Part shown: in pieces, positions 1 through 6,815 of the stretch
Layout: each line of letters starts with the position of its first letter
How positions within the stretch are numbered: position 1 is the stretch's first letter
DNA from: Berkiella sp964606325
Lineage (GTDB): Bacteria; Pseudomonadota; Gammaproteobacteria; Berkiellales; Berkiellaceae
Assembly: GCA_964606325.1 (NCBI GenBank)
Contig: CAZSGE010000092.1
Location: 1 to 7,923 of the forward strand
Length of the DNA stretch: 7,923 nucleotides
Direction of reading: 5' to 3'
Translations under genes and position numbers: made by a program
Notes under the pieces: generated by a model
Told to the model about the DNA's origin: nothing
The model's input: the letters and a program-made list of their open reading frames with translations, nothing else
Databases searched by the model: none

Positions 1-1273
1 GATTGTATAAAGCTTTTTCAATTTTTTGGAAACTTTTTTTTGCATCATCTAAATGCATCGGTAGCCCTTGAGCAAGCTTCTCTTTTATACTTTCTATATA
101 AGACTTTTTATCTGGCATAGTAGGATTTGCAGATCCAGGTAAAGGCGCGTTTTCTTTACCTTCATTTACTTTTTTAGCAGCTTGCATCTTTGGCGCATCT
201 AAGACATCTAAGCGGTTAGCCATTAGCATAACAGCTCGAACACCATAGCCAATATCTTCGGGATGCTGCTTATCAACTAACTTGACATGGGCCCATCGAG
301 GATCATTTACCCATAAATTTCCATTCCCAGCTTCTCGATAGACAGCCCAAGTGTGAGCACCGATGTTTTTACCTGTTTCATCTTGTATTTCGCTACGATA
401 TTGACGAGCATTACCTTCTGGCAAGAATTTATCAGCAACTAAATTTCCCATAATCGTAGCCGCGAGCAAACCTTTATGTCGACAAACAAGAATCCCCGCT
501 TCCATGAGTTCTTCTATAGGCACATCACGATTACGCGGTAAATGAGGCTTACCAGGAACTGCGCCCTTTTCTCTCAAGGCTAAGTATTCATCTAATCTTT
601 TATCTAATCCTCTTTCAACTTGTCGTCTGTTTTGCCCTGCGACACTCTTATGTTTAGAAGTTATTTCATCGATTTTTCTATTAACTATTTCTAATATTTC
701 TTTTGTACTCTTTCCTTGACACTCTCGTTTTATACTATCATATAAATCATTAATCATCGGATGCTGTCGATCTATAAATAATCTTTCTCTTGAAGAAGAC
801 GATCCTAAGGAAACCATAAAGCGCGGTGTTTTTGGATCAGCAAAATCAGTACTTGAGTTTATTTGTACACATTCCTCTTTTTTTGACCAACTTCCTTTAA
901 AGAAAACTGGTTCACTCCCATGCATTTTTTGTGCTTGCATCGAGCGCAATCCAATTTCATGTAATTTCTCAGGATCAATTATGCTTTCATTTTTTTCAAA
1001 ATTATTAGCCACATTTAAATAAGGAATTACAATACGCACCATAGGTTTTGATGATACCGATGGAATAATTTTTGCTTTTAAATTCGGATTGAGATCGCTT
1101 AATTGTTGTAGAGCTAAGTTAGCATCCATGAGTTCAGAAATAACAGATAATGTATTATCATCCCTATGTGTACCTGATTGCCATTTCACCCCAGTATTCC
1201 AATACATCGCATCCACATGATCTGGATTGACATTTATTGTTTCTTCAGTTCCACCAACACCATCATGGGACAT
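1..1273 (-). CDS. Putative transglutaminase-like cysteine enzyme (C-H-D triad), 3' end outside window
   Basis: I read this open frame by translating the minus strand; 424 codons are visible without a stop and it continues past the left edge. I do not recognise the whole protein. Residues about 255-330 carry the hallmarks of a transglutaminase-like papain fold: CRHKGLL with Cys264, GAHTWAVYR with His307 and WVNDPRW with Asp324. Spacings of 43 and 17 residues are usual for that superfamily. The CRHK motif recalls the EDR1/CTR1-type peptidase-like domain. Residues 1-185 match nothing I know, 190-235 are highly charged and probably helical, 365-390 form a Pro/Lys/Asn-rich linker, and a Lys-rich helical segment follows. 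No signal peptide or membrane segment is visible, so the product is cytosolic or exported without an N-terminal signal. I chose ATG 1273 because GGTGAG (1278-1283) lies 4 nt upstream; GTG 1282 and TTG 1288 are alternatives after an in-frame stop at 1298-1300. Protease, transglutaminase, deamidase or an inactive fold are all possible. Confidence 0.8.
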   Translation of the reverse strand, partial: MSHDGVGGTEETINVNPDHVDAMYWNTGVKWQSGTHRDDNTLSVISELMDANLALQQLSDLNPNLKAKIIPSVSSKPMVRIVIPYLNVANNFEKNESIIDPEKLHEIGLRSMQAQKMHGSEPVFFKGSWSKKEECVQINSSTDFADPKTPRFMVSLGSSSSRERLFIDRQHPMINDLYDSIKRECQGKSTKEILEIVNRKIDEITSKHKSVAGQNRRQVERGLDKRLDEYLALREKGAVPGKPHLPRNRDVPIEELMEAGILVCRHKGLLAATIMGNLVADKFLPEGNARQYRSEIQDETGKNIGAHTWAVYREAGNGNLWVNDPRWAHVKLVDKQHPEDIGYGVRAVMLMANRLDVLDAPKMQAAKKVNEGKENAPLPGSANPTMPDKKSYIESIKEKLAQGLPMHLDDAKKSFQKIEKALYN

Positions 1274-1298
1274 ATGACTCACCGACAAAATTGACCAT
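1263..1298 (-). other. Possible 11-codon leader ORF overlapping the next gene's start
   Basis: An ATG at 1298 is preceded by a good Shine-Dalgarno-like GAAGGGAA. It opens an 11-codon frame (MVNFVGESYVP) ending at TGA 1265-1263, which overlaps the ATG at 1273 in another frame. It could couple translation to the downstream gene. It is so short that chance is quite possible, and no amino-acid run suggests attenuation. Confidence 0.2.
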
Positions 1299-1312
1299 TA
1301 TTCCCTTCGATT

Positions 1313-1352
1313 TAAAATGATGATAAAAAGTTCAGTTTTTATCATCATTTTA
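1313..1352 (-). terminator. Perfect 17-bp inverted repeat; candidate terminator after fliJ
   Basis: Arms at 1313-1329 and 1336-1352 are exact reverse complements, with a 6-nt loop (GTTCAG on the plus strand). The hairpin starts 71 bp after the fliJ stop and ends 39 bp before the next gene's start. Each arm has an A-run at one end and a T-run at the other, so it could act as a weak bidirectional terminator. The stem has only two G:C pairs and lacks the GC-rich core of a strong intrinsic terminator. A protein-binding dyad or a 5'-UTR regulatory hairpin for the downstream gene is a real alternative. Confidence 0.5.
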
Positions 1353-1410
1353 TATTGGTATATTTTTCATGATGTTAGAACTAAAGAGTATCTCAGGCAG
1401 GAATCGATTT

Positions 1411-1439
1411 ATTATAAGACAGTCTATTTAATATGTTTA
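1411..1439 (-). promoter_or_regulatory. Candidate sigma-70 promoter for the transglutaminase-like gene
   Basis: On the minus strand TAAACA (1439-1434, four of six matches to TTGACA) is separated by 17 bp from a perfect TATAAT (1416-1411). The -35 box lies within the last codons of fliJ. Transcription would begin near 1404, giving a leader of about 130 nt that contains the inverted repeat. In such AT-rich DNA a TATAAT can arise by chance, so this is a proposal only. Confidence 0.35.
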
Positions 1440-1858
1440 ATCTGATTATACAAGTCAGTTGCAATTTGAGATTCCTTTTTATCTAATTTGGATTGTATAT
1501 TCACTCTTTCATTTACAATCAGCTTGTTCATATTCTCAAGCTTCTTTCTTGCCATCTCGATATCTTTCAGCCATTTTAAATGCACTGTTTTACAGCGAGC
1601 AACTACATCTTTTTGCTGAGCTATAGCAGTTTCAAGTTGCTGAAAAAAGGTTTGGTATTGTTGAAATTTGTAAGCCGGAATAGTCAAGTGAGTGGTTTTG
1701 AGCTTTTCTCTGTAATCATCTAAGCAGCTTTTAAGTAAATCATATTTTCTGACTTCTTCATCAAGGCGAATTTTGCAAGCAATGGCTTTTTGATGCAAGC
1801 TTTTTTCATGCTTTTCTAACAAAAATACTAACTTGCTTAATTTGCTGATCTTATCCAT
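1424..1858 (-). CDS. fliJ: Flagellar export protein FliJ
   Basis: This 144-residue protein has the usual FliJ length (about 145). It is almost wholly charged, heptad-like helix expected to form the antiparallel two-helix coiled coil of the family, with a break around residues 60-75 (the IPAYKFQQYQ region). FliJ is the stalk of the type III export ATPase: it sits in the FliI hexamer, contacts FlhA and helps recycle export chaperones at the cytoplasmic face of the basal body. Primary sequence is poorly conserved in this family, so the call rests on length, coiled-coil character and position directly after fliI. Its ATG overlaps the fliI stop by 8 nt (ATGGATAA), pointing to translational coupling. 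It is the last flagellar gene seen here; no fliK follows. Confidence 0.9.
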   Translation of the reverse strand: MDKISKLSKLVFLLEKHEKSLHQKAIACKIRLDEEVRKYDLLKSCLDDYREKLKTTHLTIPAYKFQQYQTFFQQLETAIAQQKDVVARCKTVHLKWLKDIEMARKKLENMNKLIVNERVNIQSKLDKKESQIATDLYNQIKHIK

Positions 1859-3200
1859 TTACTTTAGCTGCTGGATTCGCAAAATATTGAAATTCTTTTA
1901 ATAATCTTTTGCAACTTTCAAAATCAAATTTAGTATTCGCATCTTGCTGCAAAAAGGCATACATCTCAGGACGTTTTTCCAAAATTAGGTCCATTTCTGG
2001 ATCTGAGCCCTTTTGATAAGCACCAAGCGTAATGTAGTCTTTATTTTGACGATATTTTACAAAGCATTTTTTAAATAGTTTCGCAAGCTTTTGGTGTTCG
2101 GGATCAGTTACTCTATCCATCACACGGCTGATAGATTGTTCAATATCTATAGCAGGATAATGTCCTTCCTCTGCTAAATGTCTTGATAAAACAATATGAC
2201 CATCCAAAATACCTCTTGCGGAATCTGCGACTGGATCTTGCAGATCATCCCCTTCGGTTAAAACGGTATAGATACCCGTGATTGAGCTGTCATTTGTTAC
2301 GCCATTTCCCGCCCGCTCAATTAATTTTGGAATTCTTGCAAACACCGATGGCGGATAACCTTTAGCGGTTGGCGGCTCACCCAAAGCAAGTCCTAGCTCT
2401 CTTAAAGCTTGAGCATAACGCGTGATAGAATCCATCAGTAAAAGCACTCTTTTATTTTTATTTTTAAAATGTTCAGCAATAAAGGTCGCTGTTTCTGCAG
2501 CTTTAATTCTGGATAAAGGAGAACTATCCGCTGGGGATGCCACTATCACCGTTTTTCTTAATGCCTGAGGCCCCACGCTTTCTTCTATAAATTCTTTAAC
2601 TTCTCGACCTCGTTCACCCACGAGAGAAATCACAATAATATCTGCTTCTGAGTACTTAGTTATCATTCCAAGCAATATACTTTTACCAACACCGGTACCG
2701 GCGAACAATCCCATACGCTGACCACGCCCAATCGTTAATAAACTATTTATCGCTTTGACGCCTACATCCATGGTTGCTCTGATAAGTGCCCTTGATAAGG
2801 GATTGATGGTTTCAAACTTGATGAGTGAGGGGGTCACATTTTTCAGTTCACCCTGATTATCTAAAGGTTTTCCCTCAGAATTAATCACGCGCCCTAAAAG
2901 ACCATCACCTACAGGAATCTTAGGAAATTCATTCAATTGGATAATACTTGAACCAGGTGCTAAACCAATGACATCTTCTGATGTCATTAAATAAGTAACT
3001 TCAGACTCAAAACCAATAACTTCTGCAATGATATGCATCTCATCTGGGCACACAAGTTTACAAAGGGAACCGATCTTAGCCTTAAGACCAGTTGCTTCAA
3101 TTAAAAAGCCAGAAACCCGATGCACTTTGCCTGAGACTGTAAATGGTTGCCAGTCATTTAATTCTCTTAATTGTGAAAAATTTTGTGGACCATCTTTCAT
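1851..3200 (-). CDS. fliI: Flagellum-specific export ATPase FliI
   Basis: FliI hydrolyses ATP at the base of the flagellar type III export apparatus to help deliver and unfold rod, hook and filament subunits. The 449 residues match the family length. Visible features are an N-terminal beta-barrel domain (about 20-95), Walker A AGTGVGKS at 167-174 (Lys173), the GERGRE motif at 195-200 with the catalytic Glu196, Walker B RVLLLMDS at 251-258 (Asp257), the conserved SITRYAQALRE and GYPPSVFARIPKLIERAG stretches, and a helical C-terminal domain that reads substrates. It is homologous to the F1 beta subunit and to type III secretion ATPases, but its flagellar neighbours and overall sequence favour FliI. 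Its start overlaps the fliH stop by 4 nt (ATGA), typical of coupled genes whose products form a complex. Confidence 0.98.
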   Translation of the reverse strand: MKDGPQNFSQLRELNDWQPFTVSGKVHRVSGFLIEATGLKAKIGSLCKLVCPDEMHIIAEVIGFESEVTYLMTSEDVIGLAPGSSIIQLNEFPKIPVGDGLLGRVINSEGKPLDNQGELKNVTPSLIKFETINPLSRALIRATMDVGVKAINSLLTIGRGQRMGLFAGTGVGKSILLGMITKYSEADIIVISLVGERGREVKEFIEESVGPQALRKTVIVASPADSSPLSRIKAAETATFIAEHFKNKNKRVLLLMDSITRYAQALRELGLALGEPPTAKGYPPSVFARIPKLIERAGNGVTNDSSITGIYTVLTEGDDLQDPVADSARGILDGHIVLSRHLAEEGHYPAIDIEQSISRVMDRVTDPEHQKLAKLFKKCFVKYRQNKDYITLGAYQKGSDPEMDLILEKRPEMYAFLQQDANTKFDFESCKRLLKEFQYFANPAAKVNG

Positions 3201-3829
3201 AATGAGGAACTTGTTCCTAATAGAGCATCTTTAGAACTATTAATCAGTTCTTTTAGCGCTTCGTGCAAATTAAATTCTAGAAACTGTCTATCAGATTCAA
3301 TTTTAAAACAATAGTCTTGCAAACTATCGTCTTTTTCAAAGACGAGTCGCTTTGAGTGCGATTGATTTGGTAATTGCTGTAATAAGTTTTGATTGCAGTA
3401 AACCTTTAATGGTAAGGTTTGCCCTTCAATAACATCCAAAGCTCTATTCATAATATTGAAGATTACTGTTTCAGATAAATTAATTTTTTCCATAATGATT
3501 TTTTCACATATCATGATGGCTAATTGATGTAAATTTTGTTTAAACCTATCATCTAGAGAGTTTTTGTACACACTTAATTCACAAACCAAAGCACTAAGTT
3601 GTGTTAGCTTTTTGTTGATTTCATTTGCACCTTGCGCAAGACCAGTCTCATAACCCTTTTTAAAACCGTTATTGTAATCTGCTTCTAATTGCATTTGAGC
3701 ATTTTTAGCAAAACTGATACTTTTCGCTTTTAACTTCTTTTGAGTTGAATGTTGGGCATGATTGAGCAGCCCAAATTCAGGTAATAACCATGATTTATTG
3801 GGATCACTATTGGAGCCAGATTGGGTCAT
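3197..3829 (-). CDS. fliH: Flagellar assembly protein FliH, regulator of the FliI ATPase
   Basis: FliH dimers bind the N-terminus of FliI, restrain its ATPase activity and tether it to the C-ring protein FliN and to FlhA. The 210-residue length is in the normal range. Trp14 in the segment KSWLLPEF fits the N-terminal tryptophan anchor of the family. Residues 55-67 form a short GxxxG repeat (Gly55, Gly59, Gly63, Gly67: GFKKGYETGLAQG), the characteristic FliH helix-packing motif. A long helix follows, then a globular C-terminal domain resembling the V-type ATPase E subunit (about 95-200). The start is one base after the fliG stop, with a strong Shine-Dalgarno GAGGAG (3840-3845) inside the end of fliG. 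Sequence conservation is low in this family, but context and motifs agree. Confidence 0.95.
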   Translation of the reverse strand: MTQSGSNSDPNKSWLLPEFGLLNHAQHSTQKKLKAKSISFAKNAQMQLEADYNNGFKKGYETGLAQGANEINKKLTQLSALVCELSVYKNSLDDRFKQNLHQLAIMICEKIIMEKINLSETVIFNIMNRALDVIEGQTLPLKVYCNQNLLQQLPNQSHSKRLVFEKDDSLQDYCFKIESDRQFLEFNLHEALKELINSSKDALLGTSSSL

Positions 3830-3830
3830 G

Positions 3831-4835
3831 TTAAATCATCTCCTCGCTCTTGCTGCCCATGACTATTTTACCCGCATCAGCAAGACTTTTAGCGATTACT
3901 AACACCTCTTTTTGTGCTTTCTCTACTTCGCTAACACGAACAGGGCCTTTGGCTTCCAAATCGTCCTTAAGCAAAGCTGCAGCTCTTTTAGACATATTCT
4001 TGAATATTTTTTCTTTTAAATCTTCGTCGGCACCTTTTAAAGCTACAACTAATGTATCAGTTTTCACTTCACGTAAAAGTGTTTGAATGCCTCTGTCATC
4101 TACGGTCATTAGATTTTCAAATACAAACATGAGATCTTGTATTTGACCAGCCAATTGCTCATCTCTTTCTCTTAACGCTTCCATTAAATCTGTTTCAACG
4201 GTAGGCTCTACGAAATTTAAAATGCTAGCAGCGCACTTAATACCACCAACGGTTTTAGGTTGGGTTACCTTAGATGCTAGAGATTGTCGTTCCATCATTT
4301 TATTCAACTCTTCTAGAGCTGCTGGTTGAATAGAATCTTGCATTGATATTCTTAAAATAAGATCTAATCGTATTTTTTCATCCAAACACATTAGGACCTC
4401 TGCTGCTTGCTCAGGCTCTAAAAAGCTCAAAATAATGGCTTGGATTTGAGGATGTTCTACATGGATCAACTCAGCAATTTGTTTGGCATCCATCCAACGT
4501 AACGTTTCAATGCCTTTAGTGTTTGTGCCAGTGAGAATTTTGTCAATAATTGAATTTGCCTTTTCTTCACCTAATGCATTTATCATCACTTTACGAATTT
4601 GTTCATCTTTATTTAAACCAATGCTAGTCTGGCTTTCATTTTCAATTATAAAATCATTATAAATTTGGTGAACAGTTTTGTTGTCAATTTTTTCTAAGGC
4701 TGCCATGGCGGTGCCTAATTTTTGAACTTCTTTTGGACCTAAAAACTTAATCAATTTAGCTGCATCTTCGGAAGCTAAACTCATTAAGAATATTGCCGCT
4801 TTATTTAGCAGCTCTTCTTCAGGACCCTTTTTCAT
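3831..4835 (-). CDS. fliG: Flagellar motor switch protein FliG
   Basis: FliG forms the top of the C-ring rotor, where stator contact produces torque and CheY-driven switching is transmitted. The 334 residues match the family. The N-terminal domain (about 1-100) binds the FliF tail; the middle domain carries the EHPQ motif at 127-130; the Gly-Gly hinge is at 197-198; the C-terminal domain has MFVF at 236-239. By alignment from memory to E. coli FliG, the torque-helix charges are kept: Lys267, Arg284, Asp291, Asp292 and Arg300. This suggests a working motor. The start lies 17 nt inside the end of fliF and a GGTGGG lies upstream as a possible ribosome site. Confidence 0.98.
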   Translation of the reverse strand: MKKGPEEELLNKAAIFLMSLASEDAAKLIKFLGPKEVQKLGTAMAALEKIDNKTVHQIYNDFIIENESQTSIGLNKDEQIRKVMINALGEEKANSIIDKILTGTNTKGIETLRWMDAKQIAELIHVEHPQIQAIILSFLEPEQAAEVLMCLDEKIRLDLILRISMQDSIQPAALEELNKMMERQSLASKVTQPKTVGGIKCAASILNFVEPTVETDLMEALRERDEQLAGQIQDLMFVFENLMTVDDRGIQTLLREVKTDTLVVALKGADEDLKEKIFKNMSKRAAALLKDDLEAKGPVRVSEVEKAQKEVLVIAKSLADAGKIVMGSKSEEMI

Positions 4836-6471
4836 TTTCTATTCCCACCCATCCCTTGATAACTTGAGCCGCTTTTTTAGGATCTTCGTTAATTAATTCT
4901 TTAATTCTGACTTGATATTCACCTTCATTCAGTTTTCGCCCTTTACCATCCAATAACGCTGTAGAATCGCTCTGAGCCATTTGTTTTACCAAACGTTGCT
5001 TAAAGCTAGATATACTTGTTAAATTCCTGATAATGGGTCTTAATACAACAAAAATCAGTGTCAGTATTAATATCGCTGCGAGTGCTTGTTTAAGAACGGT
5101 ATAAACTAAAGGATTATCAAATAAGCTTTGCTTGGGCAAAGGTTCAATCGGCTCTGATTGCGCAAAGGCTGAATTAATAATCGTTACCCTATCACCTCTT
5201 TCTTTATCAAAGGCTATAGCATCTTTGACTAGACTATCAATCTTTTTAATATCTTCTTCGGTTAATGGCGTTTTAGTAGCATTACCTTTATCATCGTATG
5301 TAACTTTATCATCCACAACTACAGCTACAGATAATTTAAGCAATTTACCAGGCACATTAACCTGATGTTTAATTTGCCTATCGATTTCAAAATTACGTGT
5401 TGCCTGTTTATTCACGCTCATGCTAACGGGGTTTTCAACCGTCTTTTGATCTTTAGATCCGGATTGTGCGGCTGGTTTGGCTTGAGGTGCAGCTCCTGCA
5501 GCCGCTTGAGGGTTCGGCGGTTGGTTTGACAAAGCACCAGGAACACCACCTACGCTTGCCTCATCACTTGATGATTTTTGAATATCAGATAAACGTTCAC
5601 TTCGAATTGCTGTTTTTTGCGGGTCAAAATTTTCAGTGGTTTCTTCAAAGGACGTAAAATCTAGCACAGCGGTTACTTCTGCTTTAACTCTATCATAACC
5701 TACAATTGGTGCTAACAAATCATGAATTCTTTTGGAGTAAATACTCTCCAATTTATGGGTATAATCTAATTGTTTGGCCGCAGCAGACATACTATCACTG
5801 CCAGTTGTGGATAATAATTTGCCGTTTTGATCGATCACCGTCACATTTTGTGAAGACAAACCTTGTATACTTGAAGCAACCAGATGCGTTATTGCAGACA
5901 CTTGATCTGAATCCAGTTTATAGCCACCATAAATATCGACAAAAACTGAAGCACTTGGTTCTTTTTTGTCTTTTACAAAAGTCGATTGCTTTGGAATAGC
6001 TAAATGAACTCTAGCAGACTTTATATGCTCGATTGAAGAGATTGTTTTTTCCAACTCTCCCTGCATTGCTTTAATGTATCGTGCTCTTTCTAACAGTTGG
6101 CTTGCACCAAACACACTGTCTTTGTCTAATATTTCAAATCCATTACCAGAATGACTTGGCACTCCAAGACCCGCTAATTTTAATTTCGCCTCTTGGGCTT
6201 TTCCTGAGGCCACCATCACAAGTCCAGTATTTTCATCTAGTTTAAAGGGGATCCCCGTGCGCGCCAACGCATCAACCACATCACTAGAATCCCTAGTGCT
6301 TAATTGGCTGTATAATGGAACAAAATCAGGTGTTTTTGACCACAACACAATATAGATCCCAAGTGCAATACTTGCCGCCAAGCCAACTAATAAAATCAAT
6401 TGCTTTGCCAGCGGCAAGTCAAAAAATCCATCAGCTGGATTACCATTTGATTCAAGTATTTTTTCAGCCAT
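4819..6471 (-). CDS. fliF: Flagellar MS-ring protein FliF
   Basis: FliF multimerises in the inner membrane into the MS ring, the platform for rod, rotor and export gate. The 550 residues are a usual length. A first membrane helix spans about 24-44 and a second about 457-478. Between them lie the periplasmic ring-building motifs (the YskRI segment near 245, and the FEIDRQIKHQVNVPG region at 361-375). A low-complexity Gly/Ala/Pro/Gln linker at about 306-340 corresponds to the variable beta-collar loop. The cytoplasmic tail ends in AAQVIKGWVGIE (534-545), the FliG-binding element, so the FliF-FliG contact appears intact. The ATG follows the fliE stop by 13 bp with AGAGG upstream. The linker is locally richer in GC than its surroundings because of its Ala/Pro/Gly codons. 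Confidence 0.98.
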   Translation of the reverse strand: MAEKILESNGNPADGFFDLPLAKQLILLVGLAASIALGIYIVLWSKTPDFVPLYSQLSTRDSSDVVDALARTGIPFKLDENTGLVMVASGKAQEAKLKLAGLGVPSHSGNGFEILDKDSVFGASQLLERARYIKAMQGELEKTISSIEHIKSARVHLAIPKQSTFVKDKKEPSASVFVDIYGGYKLDSDQVSAITHLVASSIQGLSSQNVTVIDQNGKLLSTTGSDSMSAAAKQLDYTHKLESIYSKRIHDLLAPIVGYDRVKAEVTAVLDFTSFEETTENFDPQKTAIRSERLSDIQKSSSDEASVGGVPGALSNQPPNPQAAAGAAPQAKPAAQSGSKDQKTVENPVSMSVNKQATRNFEIDRQIKHQVNVPGKLLKLSVAVVVDDKVTYDDKGNATKTPLTEEDIKKIDSLVKDAIAFDKERGDRVTIINSAFAQSEPIEPLPKQSLFDNPLVYTVLKQALAAILILTLIFVVLRPIIRNLTSISSFKQRLVKQMAQSDSTALLDGKGRKLNEGEYQVRIKELINEDPKKAAQVIKGWVGIENEKGS

Positions 6472-6484
6472 ATTAAGCCTCTAA

Positions 6485-6805
6485 TTATATTGGCATATTC
6501 ATTATTTCTTGATATGCATTAACGAGTTTATTTCTTACTTGCGTCATAGCTTGCAATGAAACGGTTGATTTTTGCATAGCAATCATCACTTGTGTTAAAT
6601 TAACAGATTCATCCCCTGCTTCGAAACGCGTTGACAAATCTGAAGCTTGAGTTTGATACTCATTGACCTTTTCAATAGTTTGCTTTAACAAATTACCAAA
6701 TTCACCTTGCACAGAATTATCTGTTGTTGGCAAATCTGATGATCGTGCTTTGGCAGCTAATATTTTCATTTGCAATAGTAATTGATTAGTGTCAATTTCG
6801 TTCAT
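6485..6805 (-). CDS. fliE: Flagellar hook-basal body protein FliE
   Basis: FliE links the MS ring to the proximal rod and is an early substrate of the flagellar export system. The 106 residues match the family length. The diagnostic C-terminal region is present: VNLTQVMIAMQKSTVSLQAMTQVRNKLVNAYQEIMNMPI, here described as residues 68-106, with the alternating hydrophobic helix pattern shared with rod proteins. There is no cleaved signal peptide, as expected for a type III substrate. It starts 10 bp after the fleR stop, with TAGGGA as a modest ribosome site, and is followed 13 bp later by fliF. The tight spacing leaves no room for a separate intergenic promoter; any fliE promoter would have to lie inside fleR. 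Confidence 0.97.
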   Translation of the reverse strand: MNEIDTNQLLLQMKILAAKARSSDLPTTDNSVQGEFGNLLKQTIEKVNEYQTQASDLSTRFEAGDESVNLTQVMIAMQKSTVSLQAMTQVRNKLVNAYQEIMNMPI

Positions 6806-6815
6806 TGCCGCATCC

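Noticed and set aside
3028..4086. Plus-strand open frames at 3028-3234 and 3850-4086
   Set aside because: They lie antisense within fliI, fliH and fliG, whose protein motifs are clear, and their translations show no recognisable domain.
5460..5560. Locally GC-richer stretch in fliF as a possible insertion
   Set aside because: It encodes the Ala/Pro/Gly/Gln linker that is normally low-complexity and variable in FliF; the frame is continuous.
5132..5999. Three plus-strand open frames antisense to fliF
   Set aside because: fliF is intact across the whole span; the antisense frames are low-information shadows of its codons.
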